Source: Craspedostauros australis (lineage: Eukaryota > Bacillariophyta > Bacillariophyceae > Mastogloiales > Achnanthaceae). From it: DNA of 64,000 nt. The first letter of the stretch is position 1; every line of letters begins with the position of its first letter. Below, piece by piece: positions 1 through 9,421 of this stretch. Under the pieces are notes generated by a model. That model ran no database searches. It was not told the DNA's origin and was given only the letters and a program-made list of their open reading frames with translations. The DNA is taken from positions 372,001 through 436,000 of the forward strand of contig JAMXDE010000027.1 of assembly GCA_026770025.1 (NCBI GenBank), written 5' to 3'. The position numbers were made by a program, and so were the translations under genes.

Positions 1-1608
1 TGCCGCCTGTTGCATCGTCGCACATGGATTTTGGATCCGGACGATGAACTCGTCCTGCACTGCCTCAGTCTGCTGCAGCATGGTGGACCAATCGAAGAAT
101 GTGACGTAGTATCCCACCACGACCCGTGGACTCTGCTGCTGAATGGTTTGGAAGATGGGCGTCACCAACTGCCCCACCAGCATGCGAGCCGTGCCGTCGG
201 CCGATCGATCCTGCTGCTGCAGCACGTCGTCGACGATTTGAACCGTCGCGGCTTTGGCAACGTCGTGGAGTTGCGGATCCAGCACGATTTCTTGGGACAT
301 TGTGGTGGTGTTCAGATTGTAGTTGACCCATTGCGACAGCGCCGGCGACATCTGCCAGATGGGCGTCAGGGATCGTGACGATTGATTTGGAATCCTTTGT
401 TCACCGTGAAAGATGGTCGGCGAGATGGAACCTTGCGGCAACCACTGCTGCACGTTCGTGACGGTGAAGTCCTCGTAGAGAGAGCGATCCGAGTCGTTGG
501 GCACGACCGGCAGCAGCATGAGATTGATGACCTGCGCCGACGCCCGCACGATGTCGGCCTGGACATCGAAATCGGGCAGCACGACGCTCGGCCACGCGTT
601 GGTGGTATCATGGCCGGTCGACAACGTCGTCTGTATCGACAGAGCCTCGAGGGCGCGGAGCTTGGATTGCAGGTTGGTCTGCATCGAATGCGATAGACTT
701 TGCTGCTGCGCCTGGATGGTGTCTTGGTAGTGATCGTTTTCGTAGTCCCGCAGAACCCGGTACAAGACGAAGGAGGATGAAGCCCCGAGCATGACAAATA
801 GAGCGATCATGGCCATCTTGAACCAGCGCACGGCCTGCGTCTCGTCTTGGGCGATATTTTCCTTTTCGAACTCGGGATCGTTGCCGAATTGGAAGGAGGA
901 GGAACTGGACTTCTGGTTCATGGCGCTGTTGTTGAACGCGGCGTGGTTGCCAGCGTGGTTGCCAGCGTGGTTGCCAGCGCGGTTGTTGGTGCCGACGTCG
1001 CCCGTCCTGGATGGAGATCGGCCACCAGCAGCATGCAGGCCGTGCTGCAGATGCTGCGCCTGGTTGTCCTCGGCCTCCTTCTGCAGTTCCTGCTGCAGCT
1101 CGAGGATGGAGATGGATTCTCCGCCGAATCTGCCCTTGCGCGCCTTCCTGCCTCTCCTCGCGTTGCCGTATCGCGTCGTCGAGCCGTGCATGATGATGCT
1201 GCTGGCATCCATGGCGGCCAGATCCGACAATGACAGCTCTCCCTCCAACGAGTCCTTAGAGTAGTCCATCTCGGAGCCTTCGGTGGTGGATGATGCGCCT
1301 GTTGGGGGTGTTCTGGTGCGGCGCGTGCTCTTGCTGTTGTGGCCGCTGCTGAAGCTGAAGTTGAAATTGGAGTGGCGGCTGTGGCTGCAGCTGTGACTAT
1401 GGCCGTGACTGTGACTTTGGATGTGACTATGGATGTGGCTGAGACTGTAGCTTTGGTTGTTGATGTCGTCTTCCTGTTGTTGTGACTGTTGCTGTTGTTG
1501 CTGTTGTTGTGGCTGTTGCTCTTGTCCTTGTTGTTGTTGTCCTTGTTGCTGTGGCTCTTGACGGTCATGATGGCCACCAGAATGGGGGGATTGATGTCCT
1601 TCCATCAT
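1..1608 (-). CDS. Receptor-type nucleotide cyclase-like protein, 5' part (partial at left window edge)
   Basis: An unbroken frame of 536 codons runs from the ATG at 1608 to base 1 and continues outside the window. An in-frame TGA (1633-1635) lies just upstream of the ATG. The first ~90 residues are rich in Gln, His and Ser, followed by a region with three AGNH repeats. A single membrane segment lies at about residues 265-287 (MIALFVMLGASSSFVLYRVL). The following exoplasmic region has a juxtamembrane helix and the blocks WPSVVLPDF and PIWQMSPALSQW. The same order (N-tail, membrane segment, Gln-rich helix, WPF block) occurs in the receptor cyclase-phosphodiesterase at 52910-56902, so I infer the same receptor class. 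No cyclase domain is visible because the 3' part is missing. Another receptor type sharing this sensor would also fit. Confidence 0.6.
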   Translation of the reverse strand, partial: MMEGHQSPHSGGHHDRQEPQQQGQQQQGQEQQPQQQQQQQQSQQQEDDINNQSYSLSHIHSHIQSHSHGHSHSCSHSRHSNFNFSFSSGHNSKSTRRTRTPPTGASSTTEGSEMDYSKDSLEGELSLSDLAAMDASSIIMHGSTTRYGNARRGRKARKGRFGGESISILELQQELQKEAEDNQAQHLQHGLHAAGGRSPSRTGDVGTNNRAGNHAGNHAGNHAAFNNSAMNQKSSSSSFQFGNDPEFEKENIAQDETQAVRWFKMAMIALFVMLGASSSFVLYRVLRDYENDHYQDTIQAQQQSLSHSMQTNLQSKLRALEALSIQTTLSTGHDTTNAWPSVVLPDFDVQADIVRASAQVINLMLLPVVPNDSDRSLYEDFTVTNVQQWLPQGSISPTIFHGEQRIPNQSSRSLTPIWQMSPALSQWVNYNLNTTTMSQEIVLDPQLHDVAKAATVQIVDDVLQQQDRSADGTARMLVGQLVTPIFQTIQQQSPRVVVGYYVTFFDWSTMLQQTEAVQDEFIVRIQNPCATMQQAA

Positions 1609-4357
1609 AGCCGAAACACTTTGTCCATGGACTCACTCTGTGGAGGTGCGAGAAGTATAAAACGGTATAGTCGTTCCGATAGAGCAATAGCAATACTAAA
1701 CCGGTAGTGTGATGTTGACTGCTCTATTCCTCCCTCGTTGATGGATCTATTCCTTTCGGTCTGCCCAGCGTCTCCGTTTTTTGTGTCCCTGTCCAACCTG
1801 TCACCAGGACGATTCTGCTGTTGCGTCGCACTTCGCCCTTCTGCTTCCACCTCTGCCCTGCAACACTCTGTGTCGAAAGTATCACGAGAACACCAAGGGC
1901 GGGCGTTCCTTCGGCGTGGTTTGCTCCTTCCTCGCGTTCTGGTTCTTCTTGGTGCCGATCTGACTGTTGTTGGCGGTATCGTCGATGCCGATGCTGCGGT
2001 GGGAAAGATTGTGATGGATCGCGATGAGTTGGTCTGTGGGCAGTGTGGCGGCCTCGTTCTCTCTCGCCGCAGTCGCAGTTGTTGCTATCGGCGCCACGAT
2101 CTATCGTGCTTGTTTTGCAGGTCGTGCGCAATGGCAGCTTTTCGCAAACACGACGAGACGCGGACAACGATTGGCGCCCTCGAAATCAGGATTCCTGGTC
2201 GGTTCCGATCGCAGTGACTCGTTGAAGTTGCGCCACCAAACTTGGCCTACTCTTTCGATGATGTCTTTGCGGTCGCTCTCGATGCCGTCCAAGTGGAGTT
2301 GTCGGAGTGGTCTCCCCTCCCCTTGAGGATGGGAGATAGAGCTGCAATGTCGGTACCAAGAGGGATGCTCGTACTTTCAAACAGCAGATGCCCGTCGGTG
2401 CCCTTGGTTCCAACAAACCCAGTGCAGTCGGAGTGGTGGGACTCCATCTGACAAGCCACATCACCAGCTTCCTTCGTCTTCGCTCCCGCCATGCTTGTGC
2501 TTGTTCTTCAGTTTCTTCTCCGAAAGAAAACGGAACAGACAAAGGCTTGCTTGTTACCATTTTGGGACGGATTGATAGGAACGACAGCCATTTATGTTGC
2601 TGATACCGGTCACGGGTGAATCCGTGTCGCCTTCACAAGAAAGCGAGGAATCACGATCAAACAAAAGAACAAGAGGGCGTGATAAGCTCAGTTCGCACCC
2701 TTCGATCCATAATTTCAAGTCGCTTGTCTCCGTGCTTCTCGTCATTCAGGATAAGTAATTCACTCGGAGGAATTTGCGGATCCTGAATTATCACCCATTC
2801 GTGCATGTTGATTGGCCAAAAAGTTCCTCCTGGATCAATCCAAATAATCGTTTTGTTGCGTTGCCGCCTCGTCACAAACGGAACAGGAAGTCTAGACACG
2901 TGCTGCATACGTATCGATGGATACGATCTACAAATACCAACAGAGGCTGGAGGACATGCTGCTACCCATTATACATACGAGTACAGCCACAACGCCGTGC
3001 ACACATACATTCGTAACACATCATCCATGATACAATCTCAGCAAATGCAGAGAAAGCAGACTCGTAGCGTATCCGAGACAATCATTACCTACAAACATGT
3101 GCACTTGTGCTGGGATGTGTGGATTTGGATGCGTCATTCCGGTCCATTCGAACCCTGTTCTCGCGAGAACTTTAACCTATCACTCTCTTGTCGATCAACC
3201 CTAACAGCGCACTTGCTGACACGATTGTTTTGGTCCAACAAGTTGGTTGACCACAATCCCTCCTCCGCAGAGACGCCAAACAAAATACAGCGTGAAAACG
3301 GAGCCTTCGTCGCGCGGACAATTACTGTGTGTGCGTGCGGAAAGATCGTTCGTCGCTGAGGGCAAGTCGTCCACGGAACGAGATGTGAAGCCTCACGAGT
3401 GGAGCACGCAATTGTCTCGTTCGCCGCCAGACGCAAACAAAGCCGCAGAACTTCGGTTTCCGATCGTGGAAGCGCTGTGCGCGCATGGACACGATCAGCA
3501 TAATGACGGCTTGGAAGGACCATCGTCCGTCACAGAGGCAAAGGCTGCAAGGTCAAAGAGAGCAAGGAGCCGAGCATTCTGGACAGCCAAGGAGTTGGTT
3601 GCGGACTTGTCTGCGAACACGCTCCTCCGCACGCTGCGGAGATGGAAGCACGCGGATGCTCCACGGATGGCTCCTTGAGCGGAGGACAGTTCCTTGTACG
3701 AGCGAGAGTCGTAGAGTGCTGCTGCTGCTCTCTCTCCAGACACGATGTGTGTGCAGCAATGTACACGCAAGAGTTGAGCAGGCCAGATGAATCCACCCAA
3801 GTACTCTCTGCTTCATCGCTCAAATCATGCAGGGAGGACGCTCGCGTTTTCTTGCAACCATTTCCAACCATGGCTTCGCTGATTTCATGGCACGACCATG
3901 ATGCGCCAGAAACCAAACGCAAAGCGAGGACTGCGAGCATCGCAAACGATTCAGACACAAATCAATCAAATCAATCTCGCCAACTCCAATCCGGATATCG
4001 CATAGAGTGGAGAGTAGGTAAGTGATCTTGAGTAACAAACGCGGAGGGGGAAGGGGAATTTGAGAGCTGTTGCGTTGGTGATAGCGACCTTCTCATGCTT
4101 TCGTCCTATCTGGTTCGTTTGCTTGTCGAACGAAGGTGTGGGTTGACGCATTCCATTCTTCTCAACGCTCACACATCCTCAGTCGCAACCGTTCATGACC
4201 CGCCACCGCCGTCCATGCACATGTACATGTACATCCGTGGTTCCTTCGCTTGTATTCCTTGGCGAAGAGTGAGGAGATACTGTATGGCATATTCGTTTGT
4301 CCACATCACGGAGAAGCACCAAGGACCAGGAAACTTTTCGCATTCACCTATGCCACC
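1609..4357. other. Gene-poor stretch; no confident gene
   Basis: Several overlapping open frames of 60-180 codons occur on both strands, but none has recognisable domains. The best candidate for an unrecognised spliced gene is on the minus strand between about 2591 and 1880. There, short frames with protein-like composition follow one another in different phases (for example MAVVPINPSQN from 2591 and DGIESDRKDIIERV near 2290), but no consistent set of splice sites was found. The rest shows nothing I can name. Confidence 0.4.
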
Positions 4358-5911
4358 ATGCATCGAACCACGGTGGATGAACTCGACAAGTCTCTTGCTG
4401 GCGGAGATCTGGGGGATTTCATAAAGCTGATCTGGCACAATCTGGAAATTGATGTCCTCAGCGTCGATCACAACGATGGCAAGACTGCGCTCCATTTGGC
4501 GTGCGGCTATGGCAATTTGGATATTGTCAAATACACGGTGAAAACACGCGGCGCTGACATCAACGTGAACGACGACTATGGCAGGACTGCACTTCATTAT
4601 GCGTGCGCCACCGGCAAGTTGGATATTATCAAATACCTAGTTGAAACACGCGGCGCTAACATCAACGTGAAAGACAACGATGGCGCCACCGCACTCCACT
4701 ATGCGTGCGCCAACGGCAATTTGGATATTGCCAAATACCTGGTGGAAACACGCGGCGCTGACATCAACGTGAAAGACGACAGTGGCAAGACTGCGCTCCA
4801 TTTGGCGTGCGTCAGCGGCAATCTGCATATAGTCCAATGCCTGGTGGAAGCACGAGGTGCTAACATCAAGTTGAAAGACAACAACGGCGCCACTGCACTC
4901 CATTTGGCGTGCGCCGACGGCAAGTTGGATATTGTCAAATACCTGGTGGAATCACACAACGCCGACATCAACCTTCGAGACAAGTACAACGGCACTCCAC
5001 TGCACGACGCATGTGAACATGGCCATCTACGTGTTGTCCAATATCTGGTTGAATCATCCGCCGCTAACTATGCGATTCAAAACGTATGGAATGCGACGGC
5101 TGTTGATGTCGCCAAAGCAAACAACCATACCAACATCATTGAGTTCTTTGCAAACTATTCCCTCCACCTATACTCCCAGCCGCAGCAGCACCACCACCAA
5201 AAACACAAACAAAGCACCATTTCCGAAGCTGCAGAAGCACATCACCAACAAAAACCAGGCAGCATCACAAAGCTCGACGCTGATGACAGTGTCCGTGTCG
5301 ATCAAGATCGACTTGATTCCTTCCGCAAGGAAGCTATGGGGGATGTCAGCTTCTTGTGCGGAGAGGGTGACGAGCAACAAGAAATCAAGGCGAATAGTGG
5401 AGTCCTCTTGACCACTGTGCCGGCCATCAAGCAGCTCATCAGCTTTGCAGAGCAAGGCCGAGACCAACCTCGGATCGAAACGGGCTCATCACCATCGTCA
5501 TCTCCAGGCATCACCGACAACGACAGCATTGCCATTCGGCTTCCGACCTTCCATCCCAAATATGTCCGATTCGTTCTCAAGTGCATCTACGCGGGAGGTG
5601 TCTCTTTCAAAGATGATGACTTCGGCGGTGGTTGCACGGCTGGACTTGAAGATTTGCAGCAGGTGATATTAGTTGCCGATGAATTTGGCTTTTGGCGACT
5701 CAAGCTCGTCATCGAGGCGGAGCTGATTCGTTCCCACCTCACAGAAGAGACGATGGTCGACATGCTGTTGTTTGCCCATGACCACGAGTGCGTGATGTTG
5801 AAGGATGCGGCGATGAAGATGGCTGCGGAGAACGCGTCGTCTCTGTTCACCCATCCGCAGTTTTCCAAGTTGGTCGACAAAAGTGTATTGATGGGAGAAA
5901 TTCACGACTAG
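4358..5911 (+). CDS. Ankyrin-repeat protein with C-terminal BTB/POZ-like domain
   Basis: Predicted 517 aa, single exon. I chose the ATG at 4358 (context CACCATGC) although the frame stays open upstream to 4250, because no ATG occurs there. About seven ankyrin repeats of 33-35 residues occupy roughly residues 35-270, with the signature GKTALHLAC...GNLDIVKYLVE. A low-complexity Gln/His linker follows. The C-terminal third (about 310-515) opens with FRKEAMGDVSFLCGEG and has LPTFHPKYVRFVLKCIYAG, then a helical tail, as in BTB/POZ domains. Ankyrin-BTB proteins usually act as interaction scaffolds, for example as cullin-3 substrate adaptors; that role is inferred here. The repeats are unusually alike at DNA level. 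A membrane-spanning extension follows the TAG stop in the same frame (listed separately). Confidence 0.8.
   Translation: MHRTTVDELDKSLAGGDLGDFIKLIWHNLEIDVLSVDHNDGKTALHLACGYGNLDIVKYTVKTRGADINVNDDYGRTALHYACATGKLDIIKYLVETRGANINVKDNDGATALHYACANGNLDIAKYLVETRGADINVKDDSGKTALHLACVSGNLHIVQCLVEARGANIKLKDNNGATALHLACADGKLDIVKYLVESHNADINLRDKYNGTPLHDACEHGHLRVVQYLVESSAANYAIQNVWNATAVDVAKANNHTNIIEFFANYSLHLYSQPQQHHHQKHKQSTISEAAEAHHQQKPGSITKLDADDSVRVDQDRLDSFRKEAMGDVSFLCGEGDEQQEIKANSGVLLTTVPAIKQLISFAEQGRDQPRIETGSSPSSSPGITDNDSIAIRLPTFHPKYVRFVLKCIYAGGVSFKDDDFGGGCTAGLEDLQQVILVADEFGFWRLKLVIEAELIRSHLTEETMVDMLLFAHDHECVMLKDAAMKMAAENASSLFTHPQFSKLVDKSVLMGEIHD
4465..5085 (+). repeat. Tandem ~99-nt repeats encoding the ankyrin units
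   Basis: Successive blocks share strings such as GGCAATTTGGATATT and GAAACACGCGGCGCTGAC with few changes, at a spacing close to 99 nt (33 codons). Ankyrin repeats in one protein usually diverge well beyond this. The similarity suggests recent unit duplication or homogenisation by unequal exchange. Confidence 0.7.
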
Positions 5912-6169
5912 TGCAGCGAAGGCGTGTCGAAGACTGAAGTTCAAAATGGCAGCAACGATGTGCCTGCAAAGATGACGGAGGTGTACGAGGTGTCGTACGG
6001 AGAGAAAAGCATGCGTATGGAATCGCACCTGGATCGGGCGCTCCCGCCGGAACCCGTACGATCCGATGAGCACATCTCCGAGTTGTACTCCACTCTTGGA
6101 GGACTATTCACGGTGCTTTGTCTGATTTGGTTTGTCTTGTCTGGAAGAAGACATGCACGTAAGGTTTGA
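5912..6169 (+). other. In-frame 85-codon extension with a membrane segment after the ankyrin-BTB stop
   Basis: Directly after the TAG at 5909-5911 the same frame stays open to a TGA at 6167-6169. It encodes an acidic stretch and then a hydrophobic segment (LGGLFTVLCLIWFVLSG) followed by a basic tail (GRRHARKV), the layout of a C-terminal membrane anchor. The sequence just after the stop (GTGCAG, ending 5916) could serve as a splice acceptor, but I found no convincing donor that keeps the frame. It may be a readthrough or alternatively spliced tail, a decayed exon, or chance. Confidence 0.35.
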
Positions 6170-6305
6170 ACAGCGTATTACTCGATCCATCTGCATTTGC
6201 GAGTCAGCCTGGCCATACCACACTAATACAACAAGAATAGAGTTCTACACCATCAATATATTGCAGACGAATAGTGCTCTCTTGTTTTACTATGGCATGC
6301 TATGA

Positions 6306-9266
6306 TCAAAGGCTTTCGCAGGCCAATGTGTTGGGTCCAGGACAGTCATCACTCGCGTTGTCGATGACGTACGTAAGCGTGAAGTCATTGCCGCACATTC
6401 TTCCCGGCAAACAGTCAGCACAAATCACACCGGTCGCATCGCAGATCCCCTCTCTCACGATGAGGTCATTTACGGCGAAGTCATTCTCCGCAATCTTGCT
6501 GCATGCACTGTCTCCCTTGCATGCGTCCTTTTCGATCGTCACGCTTCCAGAAGTCTTGCCGAGCACCTGTGCATGGACATTCTCACATGCCGTATTCCCC
6601 TGGCATGCATTCTCTCCGATGAATACATTGGCGGTGACTTGTGGTGCAGCTAGTTGCAGCATTCGGATTGCAATGCTTCTGCATGCACTGTCAGCATTGC
6701 AGGCCCCCGTTTCAAATCTGATATTGCCGTAGATATACCCTCCTGAACCTCTGCAACTATTGGAAGCCGTGCATGCTCCTGGTCCAATCACCCTGAAGCC
6801 AATGGTAAAATCCACTGGCGGAGTTTGAACAGACCCCAACCCATTGCAGGCGTTGTTCTCTGTGCAACTTTCGAGGATGATGCTGTCAGGGGTGAGGAGC
6901 TTGCAAGCCGCATTTCCGAGACAGGATCCGTCACTCACGGTCATCACGCCAGACGACGTGTCGGTGGAGCAACCGTTCGTCCCTGTGCAGCAGTCGGTGT
7001 CGCATTGGGTTGTCACAACATCAGGCGCACCCGTAAAGAGTTTCTTCGTTCCATCCACTGCTGCCAACAGCGCTGCAGTGACGCTTGCATCATTTTTCAT
7101 CTTATCAAACCGTGCCTGGGCCACCGCCAACGTCACGGGCTGCGGAGTCCCTTCGTCGTTGCATCCAAAGACGCTCTTGATCATCCTCTCCTTCTCATCA
7201 CCAAGGTCATCAACCATGGAGACGAAGTCTGCGCATATGCCTGTCGCACCATCACATGAGACGTCACCAACAACATCATTGAAGGTCGATAGGCCATTTC
7301 CAGGTGTCTCGAGGCAACCCACGTTGAAGGTTGCTGGAGGACCAGTTGGCTGAGGTGTCTCTGTGGGTGTCGAGCTCGGCATGTCCGACGGTAGGCTTGA
7401 TGGAAGGGCGGACGGCATATCCGACGGCAAAGAACTTGCCGAAGGAACCATGGATGGCATATCCGACGGCCTTGAGCTCGGCACAGCTGACGGTGTACCA
7501 GATGGTGGAGTAGATGGAGTTTGCGACGGTCTCTCTGACGGGGACAAGCTCGGGGCACGCGACGGAATATCAGAGGGAGGTTGGGACGGAGTATCGGACG
7601 GTATCTGAGAAGGCGATGAGCTGGGGATACCCGACGGTATCTCGGATGGAAGGCTGGACGGATGATCTGACGGAGCTTGCGAGGGAAGGTGGGATGGCCC
7701 GTCAGATGGCGATGAGCTTGGCGTATCGGATGCCAAGATGGTTGGATTGCTGGTTGGGGCGGCCGTAAGCGGTGTTGGGAAGGGAGTCGGAAACAAGGTC
7801 GGGCAGTCTGTGGGCAAGGTGCCCTTACCAACACAAAACTCATCCACTTTATCCCCTGTTGGGTTGTGGTTGCTATCGCGACCTCCCTTTGGACAGGCCC
7901 CATCGACATCGCTGATGATGTAGACTTCATCAGCGCTGCACTCCGTCTTCGTCATGCATCCCCTGCAGCTGCCAACGCTGCCACATCCACCAGGAGGGAC
8001 AATGATGTCGGTTCTCATCCTATCGTTGAAGCCCATCTTTTCGCATGAGCCATTAGCGGTGCATCCACCAGCACCGATGCTCAGGCTTCCTGCATACTTG
8101 CCAGCAGTACCATGGTCCACAGTCGAGTGGGCATCCTTGCAGGAATTGCTGCCGACGCAAGCATTCGAGCCAATGTCGATGTGACTGCGGAAGCGGAAAG
8201 ATGCCCCTGACTGCTTGACGCGGCGTCCGGCTGCGTTGCATGAGTTTGATCCGATGCATGCGCCTTGTTGGATGGTCACGTCGCCATGAGATCTATGTCC
8301 GACTCCCTCGCAAGATTGAGGGGTGGTGCATGCCATCTCGCCAACGAAGGTGACTCCCGTGATGGACGGGTTGATCTCGTTCTCATTCATGGATTCGCAT
8401 GCACTCGCGCCAGTGCAGGAGGAATCGAGAATGAGCGGGTTGGGGCCCATGTCCTTGCAGGCGCTACCGCCGGTGCATGCAGTGATCGCGATGGTCATGA
8501 AGGGAGGAGAAGGAGAGGCGGAAGCAGTGGTCGAGGTGCATCCAGACGCTCCTTGGCAGCAAGCGGTGGCGACGGAAGGTGATTGCGTCGTGGCGATGAC
8601 CATGCATGCTGCCTTCATTGCATCCGGTCTCTCGGTGACGAGAGTCATACCAACATCAGCCACCAACGTGAGTTGTTCAGCGAGCATGTCATCGGCAGCG
8701 TATTTGTTGAAGAGCTTGCGCGCCGCTCCTTCGCCGAGGTTCCCTGCACATGCAAAGAAGTTCTGCAGCGCCGCAGATTCCTTGACGGCGGTGATGGCCT
8801 CGCGACAGGATGGCTTGGCGGCGTTGCAGATGATGGTCTTGGCATTGGCTTCCTCTGGTGTGAGGGTGGTGGTACCGTCCGGTTTGCAGACGACAGAGAT
8901 GGAGGAATCGAAGCCCGATGGGGGCGCTGCCGGTTTGGCAGTTGGTAGGAGAGTGGGCTGTGAGGTCGGCGTCATTGAGGGCATCTCAGATCGCAAGGCG
9001 GTCGGCGGCCCAGTGGGTAATGCGGTTGGCGCGGTTGTTTCCGGTCCAGCCGGATTTTCAGTAGGTGGCGTGCGGTTGCTCTTGTTACCCTTGCTGGTTT
9101 TCGTGGCACCACCGGCATCCTTGAGGATGCGGGTCTTCTTCATTATCATGTGGAGTTCGATTGTTGGATCCACGAGGTTTGTACTGCCACGCAGCGCAGC
9201 ATGGGCCGTTACCGTGTTGGCGAGAACAAGAAAGGCCGAGAAGGCCGCTTTGCTGTTGATCATCAT
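6306..9266 (-). CDS. Secreted Cys-rich repeat protein with two modules (986 aa)
   Basis: The frame is open upstream to 9509, but the ATG pair at 9266/9263 starts a clear signal peptide (INSKAAFSAFLVLANTVTAHA), so I start at 9266. Next come a basic stretch, a Pro-Thr-rich segment, and module 1: a helical Cys domain (about residues 125-250) and seven repeats of the type C-x5-C (CIGSNSCNAAG, CVGSNSCKDAH), closing with YIISDVDGACP. A linker of SPSD/MPS units (about 495-640) leads to module 2, which repeats the order: helical Cys domain, CCTGTNGC, about six C-x5-C repeats, closing with YVIDNASDDCP. Such proteins are common in diatoms and probably extracellular. The repeats could form a beta-solenoid (inference). 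A shorter paralogue lies at 47776-50355. Confidence 0.75.
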   Translation of the reverse strand: MMINSKAAFSAFLVLANTVTAHAALRGSTNLVDPTIELHMIMKKTRILKDAGGATKTSKGNKSNRTPPTENPAGPETTAPTALPTGPPTALRSEMPSMTPTSQPTLLPTAKPAAPPSGFDSSISVVCKPDGTTTLTPEEANAKTIICNAAKPSCREAITAVKESAALQNFFACAGNLGEGAARKLFNKYAADDMLAEQLTLVADVGMTLVTERPDAMKAACMVIATTQSPSVATACCQGASGCTSTTASASPSPPFMTIAITACTGGSACKDMGPNPLILDSSCTGASACESMNENEINPSITGVTFVGEMACTTPQSCEGVGHRSHGDVTIQQGACIGSNSCNAAGRRVKQSGASFRFRSHIDIGSNACVGSNSCKDAHSTVDHGTAGKYAGSLSIGAGGCTANGSCEKMGFNDRMRTDIIVPPGGCGSVGSCRGCMTKTECSADEVYIISDVDGACPKGGRDSNHNPTGDKVDEFCVGKGTLPTDCPTLFPTPFPTPLTAAPTSNPTILASDTPSSSPSDGPSHLPSQAPSDHPSSLPSEIPSGIPSSSPSQIPSDTPSQPPSDIPSRAPSLSPSERPSQTPSTPPSGTPSAVPSSRPSDMPSMVPSASSLPSDMPSALPSSLPSDMPSSTPTETPQPTGPPATFNVGCLETPGNGLSTFNDVVGDVSCDGATGICADFVSMVDDLGDEKERMIKSVFGCNDEGTPQPVTLAVAQARFDKMKNDASVTAALLAAVDGTKKLFTGAPDVVTTQCDTDCCTGTNGCSTDTSSGVMTVSDGSCLGNAACKLLTPDSIILESCTENNACNGLGSVQTPPVDFTIGFRVIGPGACTASNSCRGSGGYIYGNIRFETGACNADSACRSIAIRMLQLAAPQVTANVFIGENACQGNTACENVHAQVLGKTSGSVTIEKDACKGDSACSKIAENDFAVNDLIVREGICDATGVICADCLPGRMCGNDFTLTYVIDNASDDCPGPNTLACESL
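7345..7790 (-). repeat. Ser-Pro-Ser-Asp linker-coding repeat
   Basis: Degenerate 12-nt units (on the plus strand of the type GACGGNNTNTCN) encode PSDxPSxxPS blocks inside the Cys-rich protein. They separate its two modules and form a low-complexity, probably O-glycosylated spacer. Confidence 0.6.
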
Positions 9267-9421
9267 TTCCGCTGCTGTTGTCGCGATACGTGATATTGTG
9301 GCGCGTGGGGCACTATTATGTTTGGGTACGAGTGAAGCGCAGGCGTATAATTCACACCATACATGCAACGAACGTTGTATTGCAGTGCAGTTGCCCATGC
9401 CAATTCCATACCGTTGAGAAA

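Noticed and set aside
5836..5916. Intron that would remove the ankyrin-BTB stop codon
   Set aside because: Frame-keeping donors exist (for example at 5836 or 5845), but none resembles the GTAAG-type donors of other genes here, and they would delete part of the BTB-like tail.
8323..9417. 364-codon plus-strand frame
   Set aside because: Antisense to the Cys-rich secreted protein, whose signal peptide and repeats show that the minus strand is coding.
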